From Eudorina sp. 2006-703-Eu-15 (Eukaryota; Chlorophyta; Chlorophyceae; Chlamydomonadales; Volvocaceae), in the NCBI GenBank assembly GCA_003117195.1, contig BDSI01000191.1:105961-169960 (forward strand): 64,000 nucleotides of DNA, given 5' to 3'. Under the pieces are notes generated by a model. It was not told where the DNA came from. It saw only the letters and a list, made by a program, of their open reading frames with translations, and searched no databases. Position 1 is the stretch's first letter. Every line of letters starts with the position of its first letter. A program made the translations under genes and the position numbers. This document shows, piece by piece, positions 34,582-47,200 of this stretch.

Positions 34582-36608
34582 ATGGCCATCGAAACCATGC
34601 CAGGCAAGCTCTTAAAGGTCACGGTGCATGGGGCAACCATCACATCGATACTCTACACTGTAACAGCTGGGGGAGCCCCGTGCGATGGCTTGCTTTTCGG
34701 TAAGGGGCACAAGTTGCAACCTGCAGCTAGTAATTCTTGTCAGTAAGATGCCGCACGGAAGTCCACGGCACTATGCACAGGAGAAACGGTGGCGACGACC
34801 ACGCAGCACTTACGGGACGACGATGGTGAGATACCTGATGGGTCATGGTCAGCTCAAACCATATTTGGCCCGCTGGAAGTTGTTTTGGCGGTGGAACATG
34901 GTTTGCTGGAACCACGAAACCCAGCGGGTCCGAAGCCGTCTCGGGTACCTTATCCTGCTTTCTGGCTTTGAGGTTACTTCGGTTACGTTGCTGCCTCAAT
35001 ATGCTCCCAGCCCATCGATCCCGGTGTGCCGTTCATCCGCAGTGGCGGGTTCCAACCACTTTGGGGGTGTGTAGCGTGCAGCTGCACTCCGAACCGCACC
35101 ATGCACCCTCAACCCGGATCCCTTACAGACACGGCAACCGTCACGGAGTCCCGCGCAGCCGTTACCGCTGCGACGTGCTGCGCTTCCACATGCAGCTTCT
35201 ATGACGATGCTGGGGAGCTACTGGGTGGGTTATTGGGCTTGTGCAGATACGTCGGGCTGCATGAGCTGGCGGCCGGTTGCGCAATGCGGCGTGGCTCTGT
35301 GTGAGGACTGGCCACGCGATTAAATCCGAACGCTGACATGATGTTGAACTTATGTTGGCCTCGAGTGCACTGGCGGGACGAGACCCGCGGCGTGTGCCTA
35401 ATGCGCCTGTTGAACAAGAGCCAGATGGATGGGAGATCGTGGAAAGCCCGGCATCCCTCGCTGCTGAGTAAATAGACTCGGGGAATGCCAACTGCGTGAC
35501 TGGGCCGGCTGTAGCGGACGTTTGACAAATACATTGGCACAGCAAGGCGAACATTGCGGTTTCCGGCGCCAGGAAGCAGCCCGTTGAGGGACGGTGCCGC
35601 AGGTACAAACGGCAAGCGGTTCTTGAGGTTCACTGGCCCGCATCTGCCCACTGTGATCTCCTACGAGCTGCAGAGTCAGCGTTGCACGATCTAACGCGGC
35701 AGCAGCCGGCACCGTTGCTGGGGTGGCTGTCGTACCGCCCTGCCGCTGCCGCCGGTCCCTTGCGGCCTACGATGCGGGAGAGCGCCGTGACGCAAGCGGT
35801 GCTGCGGCGGCAGCTGGCCCGACATGGCGGCCGACAGGCGGCGCTGCTGATGCTGGTTTCGACGGGTGGGGACCACAACGGCGCGACGCTCACGTGGCAA
35901 TGCAGGTGCGGTGGCGAGGGTGCCGGGATGGGCTCAGAAGGGTGGAGCGGCTGCGGTGTTCCCAATTGGAGGATTAGACAGGAGAGGGCTTCCTGAGTGT
36001 AGGGCAGGAAGGCAGGACACCTTCGCAAACCCATCTGTTGGTGCTGGCGGCTTTGGGCTTTGAGCTGTCTTCCTGTATCAATCGCGCTCACAGCGGTCCG
36101 CTATTCGTTTGCCTCCCGTGACAGGTGCTTCCAAGCCCGACTTTCGAAAGCCACCGGGGAAATGTTGTTGGAAGCTGTCGAGCTTCAGACACTGAACCTT
36201 GGGGGCCACACGGGGCAGGCGGCGTACCAGCAGCTCAGCCCCGCTGCAGCGCTCTCGCCCGCCTGCAACACGTCGGGTCCGGCCGCAGCCCTACAGCAAC
36301 AAATGCTGCAGATTTCATTCTCTGCTGCGGCGGCGCCAGCCCCAGGCTGCGCCGTGCCGCAGCCGCCGCCATTGGCGGCAGAGGGACCTTACGGCGCGTC
36401 CTTCGCTCTGCCCGGTCACGACCTTGCTGCCTTGGCGGCTCTGGCCGCCGGGGCGCGCGGGCAGGTCACTGCAGTGAAGCAGCACTGCGAGGCACTGCTG
36501 GCAGGCCTACAGGAACTGTGCTGCCAGGCGGTGGCGGGTGAGGCGGCGGTAGCGGCACTGCGACACCGCAGGGACACATTGTTGGCGCAGCTCGCGCGGA
36601 CATATTGA
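34582..36608 (+). CDS. Abraxas/FAM175-family MPN- scaffold protein
   Basis: In animals Abraxas and Abro1 pair with the deubiquitinase BRCC36 in the BRCA1-A and BRISC complexes. Plants keep homologues. Four plus-strand exons, 34582-34699, 35129-35224, 35674-35905 and 36125-36608, close to 309 residues. The N-terminus (HGATITSILYTVTAGGAPCDGLLFG) is the first MPN strand pair. SFYDDAGELLESALHDL then LLGWLSYRP match the family's SFYN..GEV and VVGWYKFR stretches, followed by TMRESAVTQAVLRRQL. The JAMM metal ligands are absent, as expected for an MPN- subunit. The second half has GGHTGQAAYQQLSP and then an Ala/Gln-rich linker. The last 70 residues form a heptad-like helix likely to pair with the BRCC36 partner. 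The protein ends in ARTY without the SPxF motif that binds BRCA1 BRCT repeats. Start: the first ATG. An in-frame ATG five codons later is possible. Confidence 0.82.
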
Positions 36609-38217
36609 CCGCCACCACATGATGGCGCAGCACAGCGGTTGCGCTTGTGGATGTCGGTGAGGCGCGGATAGAGATGTTGTCTGGACCAGTGGGGTGACGC
36701 TCTGAACACAGTCTTGGTTTTGCACATTTTGGCCGGGCAATGACATTGAAAACTGATGTTGCAGGATTTGGCTTTTTAGCGAGTAATCCGCGAATATGCG
36801 TATCCATGTGCTGACCATAGCAGCTTGCATAGGGGACGGTTGGTTCGCACCAGGTGTCGCAGCCCTACCCTTACCTTCCCTTACTTAGCTGATCAGAAGA
36901 CTTTCACACGATTTCCGTTCGGCTGAAGACGCCTTCCTGCACAGGATATTTATTCCGCCTCGCAAGGCTCGTAAGTCAACGCCGTATGCGTTGTCGGCTG
37001 TCAATTCACTAAGCCGTTGGCAGTTAGGCACCCCAAAGCACAGCGAGAGCCCGCGAGAGGCCGTGGACTTCATGTGAATCACGTCTTTTGTTGTATGGCA
37101 TAATGTGTTTTTGTTAGAGGATAGCCGCGAATAGCTGTTCTATCGTCGTCGCTAGTCCTCGCCGGTGAATTCCGGTTGGGACTGACGGCACGGCCGCACA
37201 GTTGGGTGTATACTCGTACATCGATAGGTATGTTTCGTTCAAATTATCACGGAAAATTTGTATACGATTGGTGTTCGCAAGCTTCTAGCGTGGACGCCAG
37301 CGGTTGGCAAGTGCCTACAGACAATATCCTAAGTGCACAATTCAATCTCTAAGGAAGAATTACGCGAACTCCATCCACTTCTACATAAACCATCTGAGGC
37401 CACGTTACAATCGCTCTACTGCGTACAGGGAATCAAGCATTTACCGCACAGGCAACTTACAGCACCTATGAATCTGCAACCATGCTGAACTAATGCAGAT
37501 GTAATCTCTCATGGCCGATAACCTTTGCACTCTGCCGACGACCTCTCGTACGGCACCGACCTCGCGACAAGCAATCCGCGTCTCCAATTAGCTCTTCTCA
37601 ACTTTTGATATTACATAACAGATACACCCTGGTTACAATGCCTTATCTTGACATTTACTCAAAATGACGCGCTGTGTCGACGTGGAACATTTGGCTTTAG
37701 TATCTACATATATACATGTTTCTTAGCATACACATGGCGTCTGTGATGCAACTGAGAGGTGCTAAGCTTTGAGGCTTCTTGAAAGGTGTGCAAATTTGCT
37801 TTTCATAAGCTTGGCGTCGGCTTCCACATAAATTGTTATGAATGTTATCTGGAATTGGTTATCTTTCGAAATAGATGCTTACGATGTGCGTTTGTGAGCT
37901 TGCGCCGGAGTCTTTTGTGTAAACGATTGACTCGTGGTTCTCGTGTGCTTGTTCAGCGGCAACTATTTGTGCACATGCATAATGTTAGTTTGTATCCGTT
38001 GTAATTAATGTGTGCTCTCCTCGGTGAATCCAAGGTTGGTTCAATGGAGCTGATGGCTCAGTCAGTGCCTGGCGCGACTTCTGCAGCACTCAATCGCAAT
38101 GTTCATTATGACAACTTATTAGCGGCATGTCAACACTTGATCCGCATACCTCTTGGACTTTCTGTGATTTCTTGCATTTTTCTATTTTGCGCTAACCATG
38201 CAGGAAAGCCCGCCGGA
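36609..38217. other. Intergenic: Abraxas-like 3' flank and remodeler 5' flank
   Basis: The sequence is more AT-rich than the flanking genes and has no coding frame that I can support. A TGTAA at 37500-37504 may end the Abraxas-like transcript. A T-rich tract ending in CAG at 38201-38203 looks like the 3' end of an intron in the next gene. A possible upstream first exon (ATG 38008 to donor 38024) would join it in phase. Confidence 0.45.
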
Positions 38218-41200
38218 ATGTCGGCCGCTGAAGCTGATGATGAAATGCACGAAATGGCGGATGTTGCCGATGCTCTCGGCGCCTTGGCGTCTGTGGCAGC
38301 TGCAAGGTGAAGCTTGCGCAACCCTTGTGCAATATCTGCACCAATTTCGGCGGCGTGAATGATGATTCTTACCTTTGCTTGCATCCCTATGGGATTATAT
38401 GTCACAGCCGGGGGGAGGTGCGAGGGGGTTCACCGTCGCGACCGACCCTGGGCCCGTCGGCTGTGCCGGAGAATCCGGCTTTGGGCCAAGGCAGGCAGCG
38501 ATGGATGCAGCGACCAGAGATGCAAAAATGGGTGCAATGCAACAAGTGCCAGAAATGGCGCAAGGTGAGCGTGACGCGCTGGCGGTTACGATTACGATTT
38601 TTCGTGCTATGCAATTCTCAGTTTACTTAATTTATACTTGGTGTGCAATTAAATTTATTGCAACCCAACAGGTGCCTTACAACCTTAAGGATGAAGAGCT
38701 GCCTGAGGACTGGGAGTGCAAGCACAACGTGTGGGACATGCGTCATGCATCCTGCATGACACCCCAAGCCCTTTCTAACGAGGAAATTGATCAAATCTTG
38801 GCTCTCCAGGTCAGGAATGGTTTTCTGTCCGTCGAGTGTGTTTGGGGTTCCGAAACCTGCACGCGCTCATAGTGTGACATTTCCCTCTGTTCCCCAGCAA
38901 CAACACGAGCAGCTACTTGAACAGCAGCTCCAGCACGATGCGCAATACGAGGAACCACCTTTCGAGGAGGCTGAGCCAGATTACTATGATGGTGACGGGT
39001 AAGCCAAAATCTCACCTAATCGGTGACGGAACCACGTGGGAAATGATGAGGGACTTCGTGGCGTTTGCAAATGCATTCCAGGGGCGAGGATGACTATGTC
39101 GACGGCGAGGACGACATGGGCGACGCAGGCGATGACGACCTTGATGCCAAGCGCATGCGAGCGAAATTTGGGAACCGCCCAAAGATCAGGCGTGCTGGAT
39201 CGGACGTTCTGCCGGCGGGCATGCCCAGCCCTGGCAGGCGCGGAGGGAGAGGCGGCCGTGTCAGCGGCTCACGCGGACGCGGCTTGACCCCCCGTGGAGG
39301 ACGGGGTAGCCGCGGTGGGCGAGGAGCTAGTCGCGGTGGACGGGGAGCACGCGCCGCAGGGGCGGGTCTGCCCCGTAGTCGCTCGGGGGGGCGCGCGTTC
39401 GGCCGGGGTCTTCGCGGAGTCAGTGAGGCCGCGGAGGCGCTGCTCGGAATGGGCGTGGCGGGCGAGGGCGATGTGTACGACGCTGAGGTACGCATTGCGG
39501 AAAGGAGCACCAATAGCAGCCGAAGCGCCTCGAGCTATGCCCAGAGCACACTCCCCATGTCAAGCGGGGTAGTGGCATTGAAGGGCTCGTTCGTACGGCG
39601 AACACCGTCTTGACATCTCCGTGACGTGTGGTTGCCAAATAGTGCATGACAGCGGCGCCTTTCCCTGTACCCTAGGTGAACCCCCTGCTGGCGATGGACC
39701 CGGGGGAGCACGTGGTGCTACAGCGGCCGGACTTTCCATACCCGCGGGACACGCTGCGGCCTGGACGGGTCGTCTGGGCAAAGGTCGAGGGGCACGACTG
39801 GTGGCCAGCGAAAATTGTCCGTCGCAGGGCTGTTCCCCGCGAGGTAAGGCGGAGAATTCTTTGCAGAGGATGCTGTGGAGGAGTACTAGGGCCGGGTAAA
39901 CTCGAAAATCGAATCAAGGCATGGGACCAGCAGGGCAGGACTAGGTGGGGCCGCTGCCTAACAAACGAATCTAAGCGTGCCGTAATGCGTCGCTGGTCGT
40001 TTGGGGGTTGTGTTGTAAAACAATGCGGATCGTCCGGGGGACCGGGTGGGGACCGCTATTCACGGACCTGAGTCTCCTGTGGTCCTTCGTAGGTCGGCCC
40101 GCCACCCGGTGGCCACGCCTCGGTGCTGCTGTACATCCCGGTCGTGTTCTTCACCAACAAAGGCATTCCCGGGGAGGTGGAGGAGCGGCTGGACACGGCG
40201 CAGGGCATCGTAGCAGCTACAATGCGGGCGCTGGGCATGGGTGAGCCACTGAGGGCGAGGGAAGGCTCGCGGTACTGCTTGACGGCTCATCACGCATCTC
40301 CTGGCGGGCGCGGGGGTGCTATGAAGCAGCGCCAACTTGGCAAAGAGACGCGGAGCGTAGCATGGAAATGCTCTGTGCCTAGTTGCGCCATCGCTCCATC
40401 GCTAAATATGCAAACCGTGCAACGACAGCATACGAAGGGGCTGCTGATTATTAGGGCCAATGGGGACCTCCTCCGCACAATGGTACTCACTGGAACGTCA
40501 AGTACCATGTAGAGCGATGCCACCCTTTACGTTTCGCGTTAATGCGGCCGTTTGCCGCGTCGTGCGCCGCCCCGCGCCCGCGGTGGTTGACCTGATATCA
40601 GGCGAGGACGAGGAGGATGAGGAGGCGGAGTACGCCTGGCTGCCCCTGGACTGCCTGAAGCCTTTCAAAGTGGGCGACATCAGCGGCAACGCCGGGGAGA
40701 CCGGCGCGATCGTGGACCAGAACCTGCGAACCTCCATTGCGCACGCGGAGGCTGCCATGCGGCAAGCTGAGCAGCCCGCCAATGCCGCCAGTCTGCTCGC
40801 GCCGGACGCTAACGGCGGAGTGAGAGCGAAGCAGGAGGGTGGCGGCTTGGACAGCGATCTGCTGGCAGACGGGGCCAGGGTAGGGCTGGCCGAGGAAGAT
40901 TTCCAGAGCGACTCCGACGGCGGATGGGGAGCGCCAGCGCACTTTCAGACCGCGGTCGCGCGGGCGTTCGGTCGCGGCGGCCGGGGTGGCGGCCGAGGTG
41001 GCAGGCGCGGCAGGGGCCGCGGACGCGGTGGCAGGCGTGGCCGCGGCCGGAGAGGCGTCGTGGCGAGGTGGGTGTGTGGGCTCGTGGACTAAGAGGTCGA
41101 GTAACCTGGCACTTGCACAGGCGCAAGAGACCGCATCGCCCTGCCGACTCGATTGGTCTGCTGGGGACACATGGGCTACCCGGCTGCCTGTGCCCGTGCA

Positions 41201-44200
41201 TTCTGCATCATGCAAGGAGGAATGGGCGGCCTGTTGGGAGCGGGCATGGTCCGTTTTACTCCGCCACTGATCTTCGGGTTGGAAGTGCGTTTCCGGAGCG
41301 GGCGTTCTTCCCGGCATGACAAGAACGCTTGCACGCTCAGCGCATAACACACGCCAGGCGCGCGCTTGATATTTGATCCAACACGAAATCATTTTACGGT
41401 ACGGCAGGCGTGAAGGTTAACAGGCCGTGTCTCATGGATGGCTGGTCACCATTTTTACCCTTCAACTTCTACTTCAGGCCCAGCGACGAGGAGGATGACT
41501 TCGATGAATTGCCGCTGGAGCCGCTGGCGTTGAACCCCGCGGATCCCTTCGCTGCCGGCGCTGCGGACGTGCCCCCTGTCCAGAAGAACCTGGTGGAGGC
41601 CATTTATGGCTGGCGCTTCCCGCTCACTGAACAGGAGAAGGCGCAAGAAAGGTATGTCATCGAAGTTATGGATGCCGGTAGCGCTGCAAGACAGTGACGG
41701 AGGTTGGGCGCATGTAAGCCGCAGCGCAGCCTAGGCAAGCCGCCTTACGGTGTCGCTTGGCACAGAGGCGCCCGACGGAGCGCAAACATGGGAACCAGAG
41801 TCTGAGTGGCGCGGTTGACGGGCAGCGGCATGTCGGTATGTTTTGCATGATAATGTTGTGGAGAAGGTTTCAGTATCACAAGGCCTTTGGGTTAATAAGG
41901 GTTCAGGCATGAGCTGGCGCACCAAATCCCGTTGATCTTACAGGGAGCGTCAGCGCCTGCTTGAGGTGGAGCGGCACCGCATCCTGGATCGCCTCCGTAA
42001 GAGCTCTTCGGCCGGCACGTCCAATGCGGAGGCGATCGCTGACGCGGTGGCTGCCGCCACCGCTGCCGCGGGCGCGGCGGCTGCCGCCAGCAAGGCCGCC
42101 GAGGCCACCGCAGCAACCACTGCTGGCGTCCTCCCGGCCGCAGCCTCTGGCGCCGCGGCAGCGCCCGCCGGTCATCACGCCGATCGCATGGCTCCAGATG
42201 AGGCGGACGCGGCCGCAGCTCTGCTGGGATTTGGCGACGAGGCGCCCGATACAGCCGCACCAGGAGGCATGGCATCCGCCGCCGGCATAGCGATGGCGGC
42301 GGGAGTTGTGGGTGCGTTGGACGGCGCGGATGGCAATGCGCTCCTTGGCGCGCTGGCCTTGGACCGGGAGCCAGAATATCTGGTGAAGTGGGCGCACCGG
42401 AGCCACATCCACAACGAGTGGGTGAAGGAGAGCGTTCTGATGGGCATGTCGCGTAGGAAGCTGCTCAACTTCAAGAAGCGTCACGGCGACAGGCCCTGCA
42501 ACGCGGTGGACGAGGCGTGGACGCGGCCGGAGCGCTTCGTGTCGCGGCGGCCGTCGCCCACGGGCCCCGGTTGGGAGGTGCTGGTCAAGTGGTGCGGGCT
42601 TGGGTACGAGCAGGCGACCTGGGAGGTGAGGACGGTTCGACGGGGTGGGGGCTGTGGGGCTTCCCAGGCACATGGGGCACAGCTGCCCCGCCTACGCGAA
42701 GGGACTGCTCCACCCGCGGCGCCGCGTATCGAGCCGTCGAGCGTTGGATATTTATTGGGGCCCCATAGACCTGCCGTCTGTTGCCTGGCGGCTGCTATAC
42801 CCAGTACACAGAACCTTCTCATCAATGAACAAGAACCTTAATAACATCCATATGCAATCATGTGCGACCGACCTGAGCAGGCCGAAGGCAACAAAGCTCT
42901 GCTGCAGCCCGAGTACGTGGCACTGCATACCGCCATGTGGTCGCGCTGCAAGCGGGCGCTGCACAAGGCATCCCGCGCCGCCGCCGATGCCGCGGCGGAG
43001 GCGCTGGCGGCCGCCACGGCCCATGGCTCGCGGCCGCTGGCGGACTTGCCTGAGCAGCCCGCCTACGTTGCCGGGGCGCGGCTATACCCGCACCAGCTGC
43101 AGGCGGCGAGCTGGCTGCGACGGATGTGGGCGGCGGGTCAGCACGCAGTGCTGTCGGATGACATGGGGCTGGGCAAGACAGCCACGGTGGTCACGTTCCT
43201 GCAGAGCCTCATGTGGGTGGAGGGCTGGGACACGAGTGCTGGATGGAAGTACAACTCTGGGGCCGTGTGGGGGCCGACCTCGACGGAGCGTCCGTATTTG
43301 GTTACCAACGATTGGTCAATGTCTTGCCTATTTCTTTGCTACGTCGTCCTGCTTCGCTGTCACCGGCAGAAGCGGCAACCACTAGCACTTCCGCTACTTG
43401 TGGCGGATTCGCTGTGGTGACGGACATGTGGGGAACTGATGCACGAGGCACGGGACCAGACGGGAAGCAGGCCTGCTTACAGTCAGACTACACATACAGG
43501 AAATAGCAAATCCCTTTTGTTGGGGAAAAATTCAAGTCACTCTAGGCCAACTGTTCGGGAGGTTCTGGGCATCTGCCTCACGTTCCCCAACGTTGCCAAC
43601 TGCACCCTTGCAGCCACGACTTTAAGGTGACAGGGCCGCTTCTGGTCGTCACTCCTCAGGTGCGCCGACATTCACTAGCAGCGCTTTCCGGCTCGTGGAT
43701 CAGCCACGACAGCCATTCACTGTAAGGAATATTCTTCCCGAGGGCAGCACCGTGAATAATGGCAGCCCTGCTGCGAAGAGCCTCATTTTTTCAATGTCGT
43801 TCTCTACATCCGTGCACCCGCACCCGTTGACAGGCCATGCTGGACTTCTGGGAGGGCGACTGGAACTTCTGGGCCGCCGGCACAGTCGGGGACCCCCCCA
43901 CACACGCGGTGCCTTGCAGAGGCAGCCACCGGGACGCGGCCGCCATGGCGGCGGCAGCGGCCGTCAACGCGGCCGGTGGCAACTCGGTGAACGTGGTGGT
44001 CTACCGGGGCTCCACGGCGGCCCGCACATTGCTGCACGAACAGGAGCTGTGGCTGTCGCCTTCCTCCCTGGACCGCAAAGGCTCCATGGGGCGCGGGCGG
44101 GAGGACTGTCCCTCCAAGGTTCGTAGAGCTCGCTGGTTTAGGACGGGGTTGCCTGCGCCGACGTGGGTGCTTGGGACCTTGTGCCAAAGCGATTGGATGG

Positions 44201-47200
44201 ACGGGAGCTGCAAATCATGGGAAGCGTGTATGTGTCTTGAGTAAAAACATACGCAACAAGATTTTCGTCGCAGCTAATTGTCTTGATGGTTGAGGCACGT
44301 TTGCCTGTCCTAAAGTGACGCGACATTCACACCGTCCTGCTTAATGGAAAGCTTGCGCAAGCTGGGTTCGCCCAAATAACTGCGCCGGCGGCTCCACCTC
44401 GCACAGGTGCCGAAGGCGGACGTGGTGATTGCCGGCTACGAGAACGTCTTGACCGATCTCGCTATCCTCAAGGTGGGGGCGTGGTATTAAGCTCTAGAGT
44501 CCGCAGCAATTAGGTGTTGGTGATGGCCTCATGGCATTAATCTCATGGCACTCCTGTCCGGCACCATTCATTGCAAACTTGCGTCCGCGCGTCTGGAACG
44601 CTATCCGCAATCTTTCCCTGGCTCCACAAACTTACCCTGGCTCCGCTGCCTGGCGGCATTCAGGCGATGCCCTGGGAGGCCGTGGTGGTGGACATGCGGC
44701 AGCGCGGGCGCGGCATCACCGGCCGCAACACGGGCGCGCTGGCAGAGCTGGCCGGCAGGCACCGGGTGCTGCTCATGGGCAGTAACCCCGCGGCGGCGTC
44801 GCTGGAGGACATCGCGGGCTTTGCACAGCTCATTCGACCGGACGTGCAGGTAAGGCGAGCTGCGCGTGGGTGGAGTCATGGAGGCGGGTAGCTTCAGGCC
44901 GAAGCATGCGTCGCCGCCAGCAACCTCCGGGGATTGCAGGACGGGACGGGTTTCTCATGAACCGCGTGCGTCCCGGCACAGCCCCGTCCGGCGGGGTTCG
45001 GTCGCGGGCTCCTGCATGTGCACCAGGCTGCCGGTAGGCATGCTGCAGGGAGGAATTGCATCTTGCATGGCCTCACATGGGTAGGAGCGGCATGTCTCTT
45101 GCCACGGCGGCACCCGCTTTTCCATCCGCTTACAGCGCCCCTCACTGAGGTCATTTGCATCACTCATGCACTCGTTTTACGCACTCTTGGTGTGTGTGCT
45201 ACTGCTGTCCCCGTGAAGGTCTACGACCCGGAGGACTACATGGCCAGCGAGGGCGCCGCCGAGGCAGCACGCGCCCGGCTGGCCGAGGCGCTGGAGGCTC
45301 GGTGCTGCCGGCGTCTGGGCCGCGAGCTCGTCCGTCACGTGACGGCGAGGCGGGAAGTGCAGGTGGGCGCGAAGCCGCAGGGAACGGGGCCGCACTGGGG
45401 GACCTGCGGACAGGCAAGCATGATTCAACGTCTTGCACACAACGTACTTCCAGGGTGACGGGCACTCGCTGGCGCGCAGCCGTGCACTCTGCGCAGCTCG
45501 TGCGGGGGGAGCCGCGGTCTCAGCTGTCGTACGGCTGCTGACGTGGCGCCGATGTGGTCGCGGGGTGTCGCGTGTTGTCCCCGCACCTCAACGTGCCGCA
45601 GGTCCCGGTGGAGATCAGCGACATGCAGGCCGAGTGCTACCGCGCCGTGCTGGCCCGCCACTTCGAGGTGCTGACCGACCCGCGGCCGCCCCGCCACAGC
45701 GGCCACCGCGCCGCCATGCTCAGGCACATCTGCAACGAGCTGCGGAAGGTGCGTCGCTGCGACTCCGCGACTCCGCGCAGCCCCTACATTGACCACGGCA
45801 GCTCAGATCTTGTCGACCCGCGCATGGCGCAGACCTTGGCCGCTAGCAGCAAAGCGGGTTTCGTGTTGTGCGTGCCGGTATCGATGGACCCCACTTTTGC
45901 TCCGCCCCCCAGGTGTGCAGCCACCCGTTTCTGCTGGAGGAGTTCCGAACAGAGGCAGCTGAGGAGGCTCTGGCACCCGGCGGAGCACCGGCGGGGGGGA
46001 CTGCGGTGGCAGGTGCCGACGGCGCCGCACCCGACGGCCTCCACTCGCGTGCCAGCCTCACGGGCCGCAGCAGCGGCGCCATCCCGGGGCAGGCCGCTGC
46101 TGCCGCTTCCGCACCGGCGGAAGCGCTGCTGGCAGCCAGCGGCAAGCTGGCGGTGCTGGACAAGCTGCTCCAGGAGCTGCGGCGCCGCGGGCGCAGCGTC
46201 CTTGTCCTGTCGCAGTCCCCCAAGGTGCGGTTGCTCCCTGGCAGGGGAGTGCGGGTTGCAGGTTGCTTGAAGGGTGTCGTTCAGCGATACGGAGCCGAGG
46301 TGGTGTTTCACTTCACTGGGTGCGCTGGGGCGAGGAAGTGCTCTGGGGCCTGGGCGCACCGGGTGCGGATTGCGACGGCGGGAGGTGATGCTGATATAGC
46401 TGTCTGGTATCACCTTGTATTGGGGACGTTGTCTCCACGTAACCGCGCCAGTGTGAGTCTGAACCTCGGAACTGCCGAACGTTCTCCACATGCACCGCAA
46501 CAACCCACAACGCAGGCCCTGGATGTGCTGGAGTCCTACACGCAGCGGACCTTCGGCCCCAGCGCCGCAGTGCGCATCGACAGCTCCACACCCTCGGCGC
46601 AGCGCCACGCCAACGTGGCCGCCTTCAACGCCGCTGCGGAGGCAGCCGCCGCCGGCTCGCCGGCGACATCCAACGGCGGCGCGCCGCCGAGCGCCGCAGC
46701 GGCCTCCTCCCCCTCCGCCACACCTGGAGGAGCAGCAGCCGGCGCCACGCCCTTCATCGTCCTGTCCACATCCCGGACTCTGGGCCTGGGTACCAACCTG
46801 CCCTCTATCCGCGCTGTCATTATTTTCGACGGTGATTGGCATCCGCGGCTAGACATGCAGGCCCTGCGCCGGGCCCACCGCCTTGGGGAGCCTGGTCAGC
46901 TGGCAGTGTACCGCCTGTACGCTCGCTGCACAGTGGAGGAGCGGCTGCTGCAGCTGGCAGACCGGCGGAAGGGACTGGAGCAGGCGTTCCAGGGTGGGGC
47001 TGGGTCCACTGCAGCCTCGGGCGGCAGCGCAGCGGCGCGGGGCGCCGCGGCGCCGGGCGGCACCGCCAGCGGCTTGAAGGCCCTGGAGGAGGTGCTCAAA
47101 TGGGGCACAGCGCAGCTATTCAAGCAGGGTGCCGACGGCACCGCCGCGGCGGCGGACGCCGTCGCGGGCGACGCTGGGGCCGCAGGGCTAGATGGCGCCG

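Noticed and set aside
38008..38203. In-frame extension of the remodeler start upstream to the ATG at 38008 without splicing
   Set aside because: Positions 38150-38203 are a T-rich tract ending in CAG, typical of an intron 3' end, so direct read-through is unlikely. A spliced short first exon remains possible.
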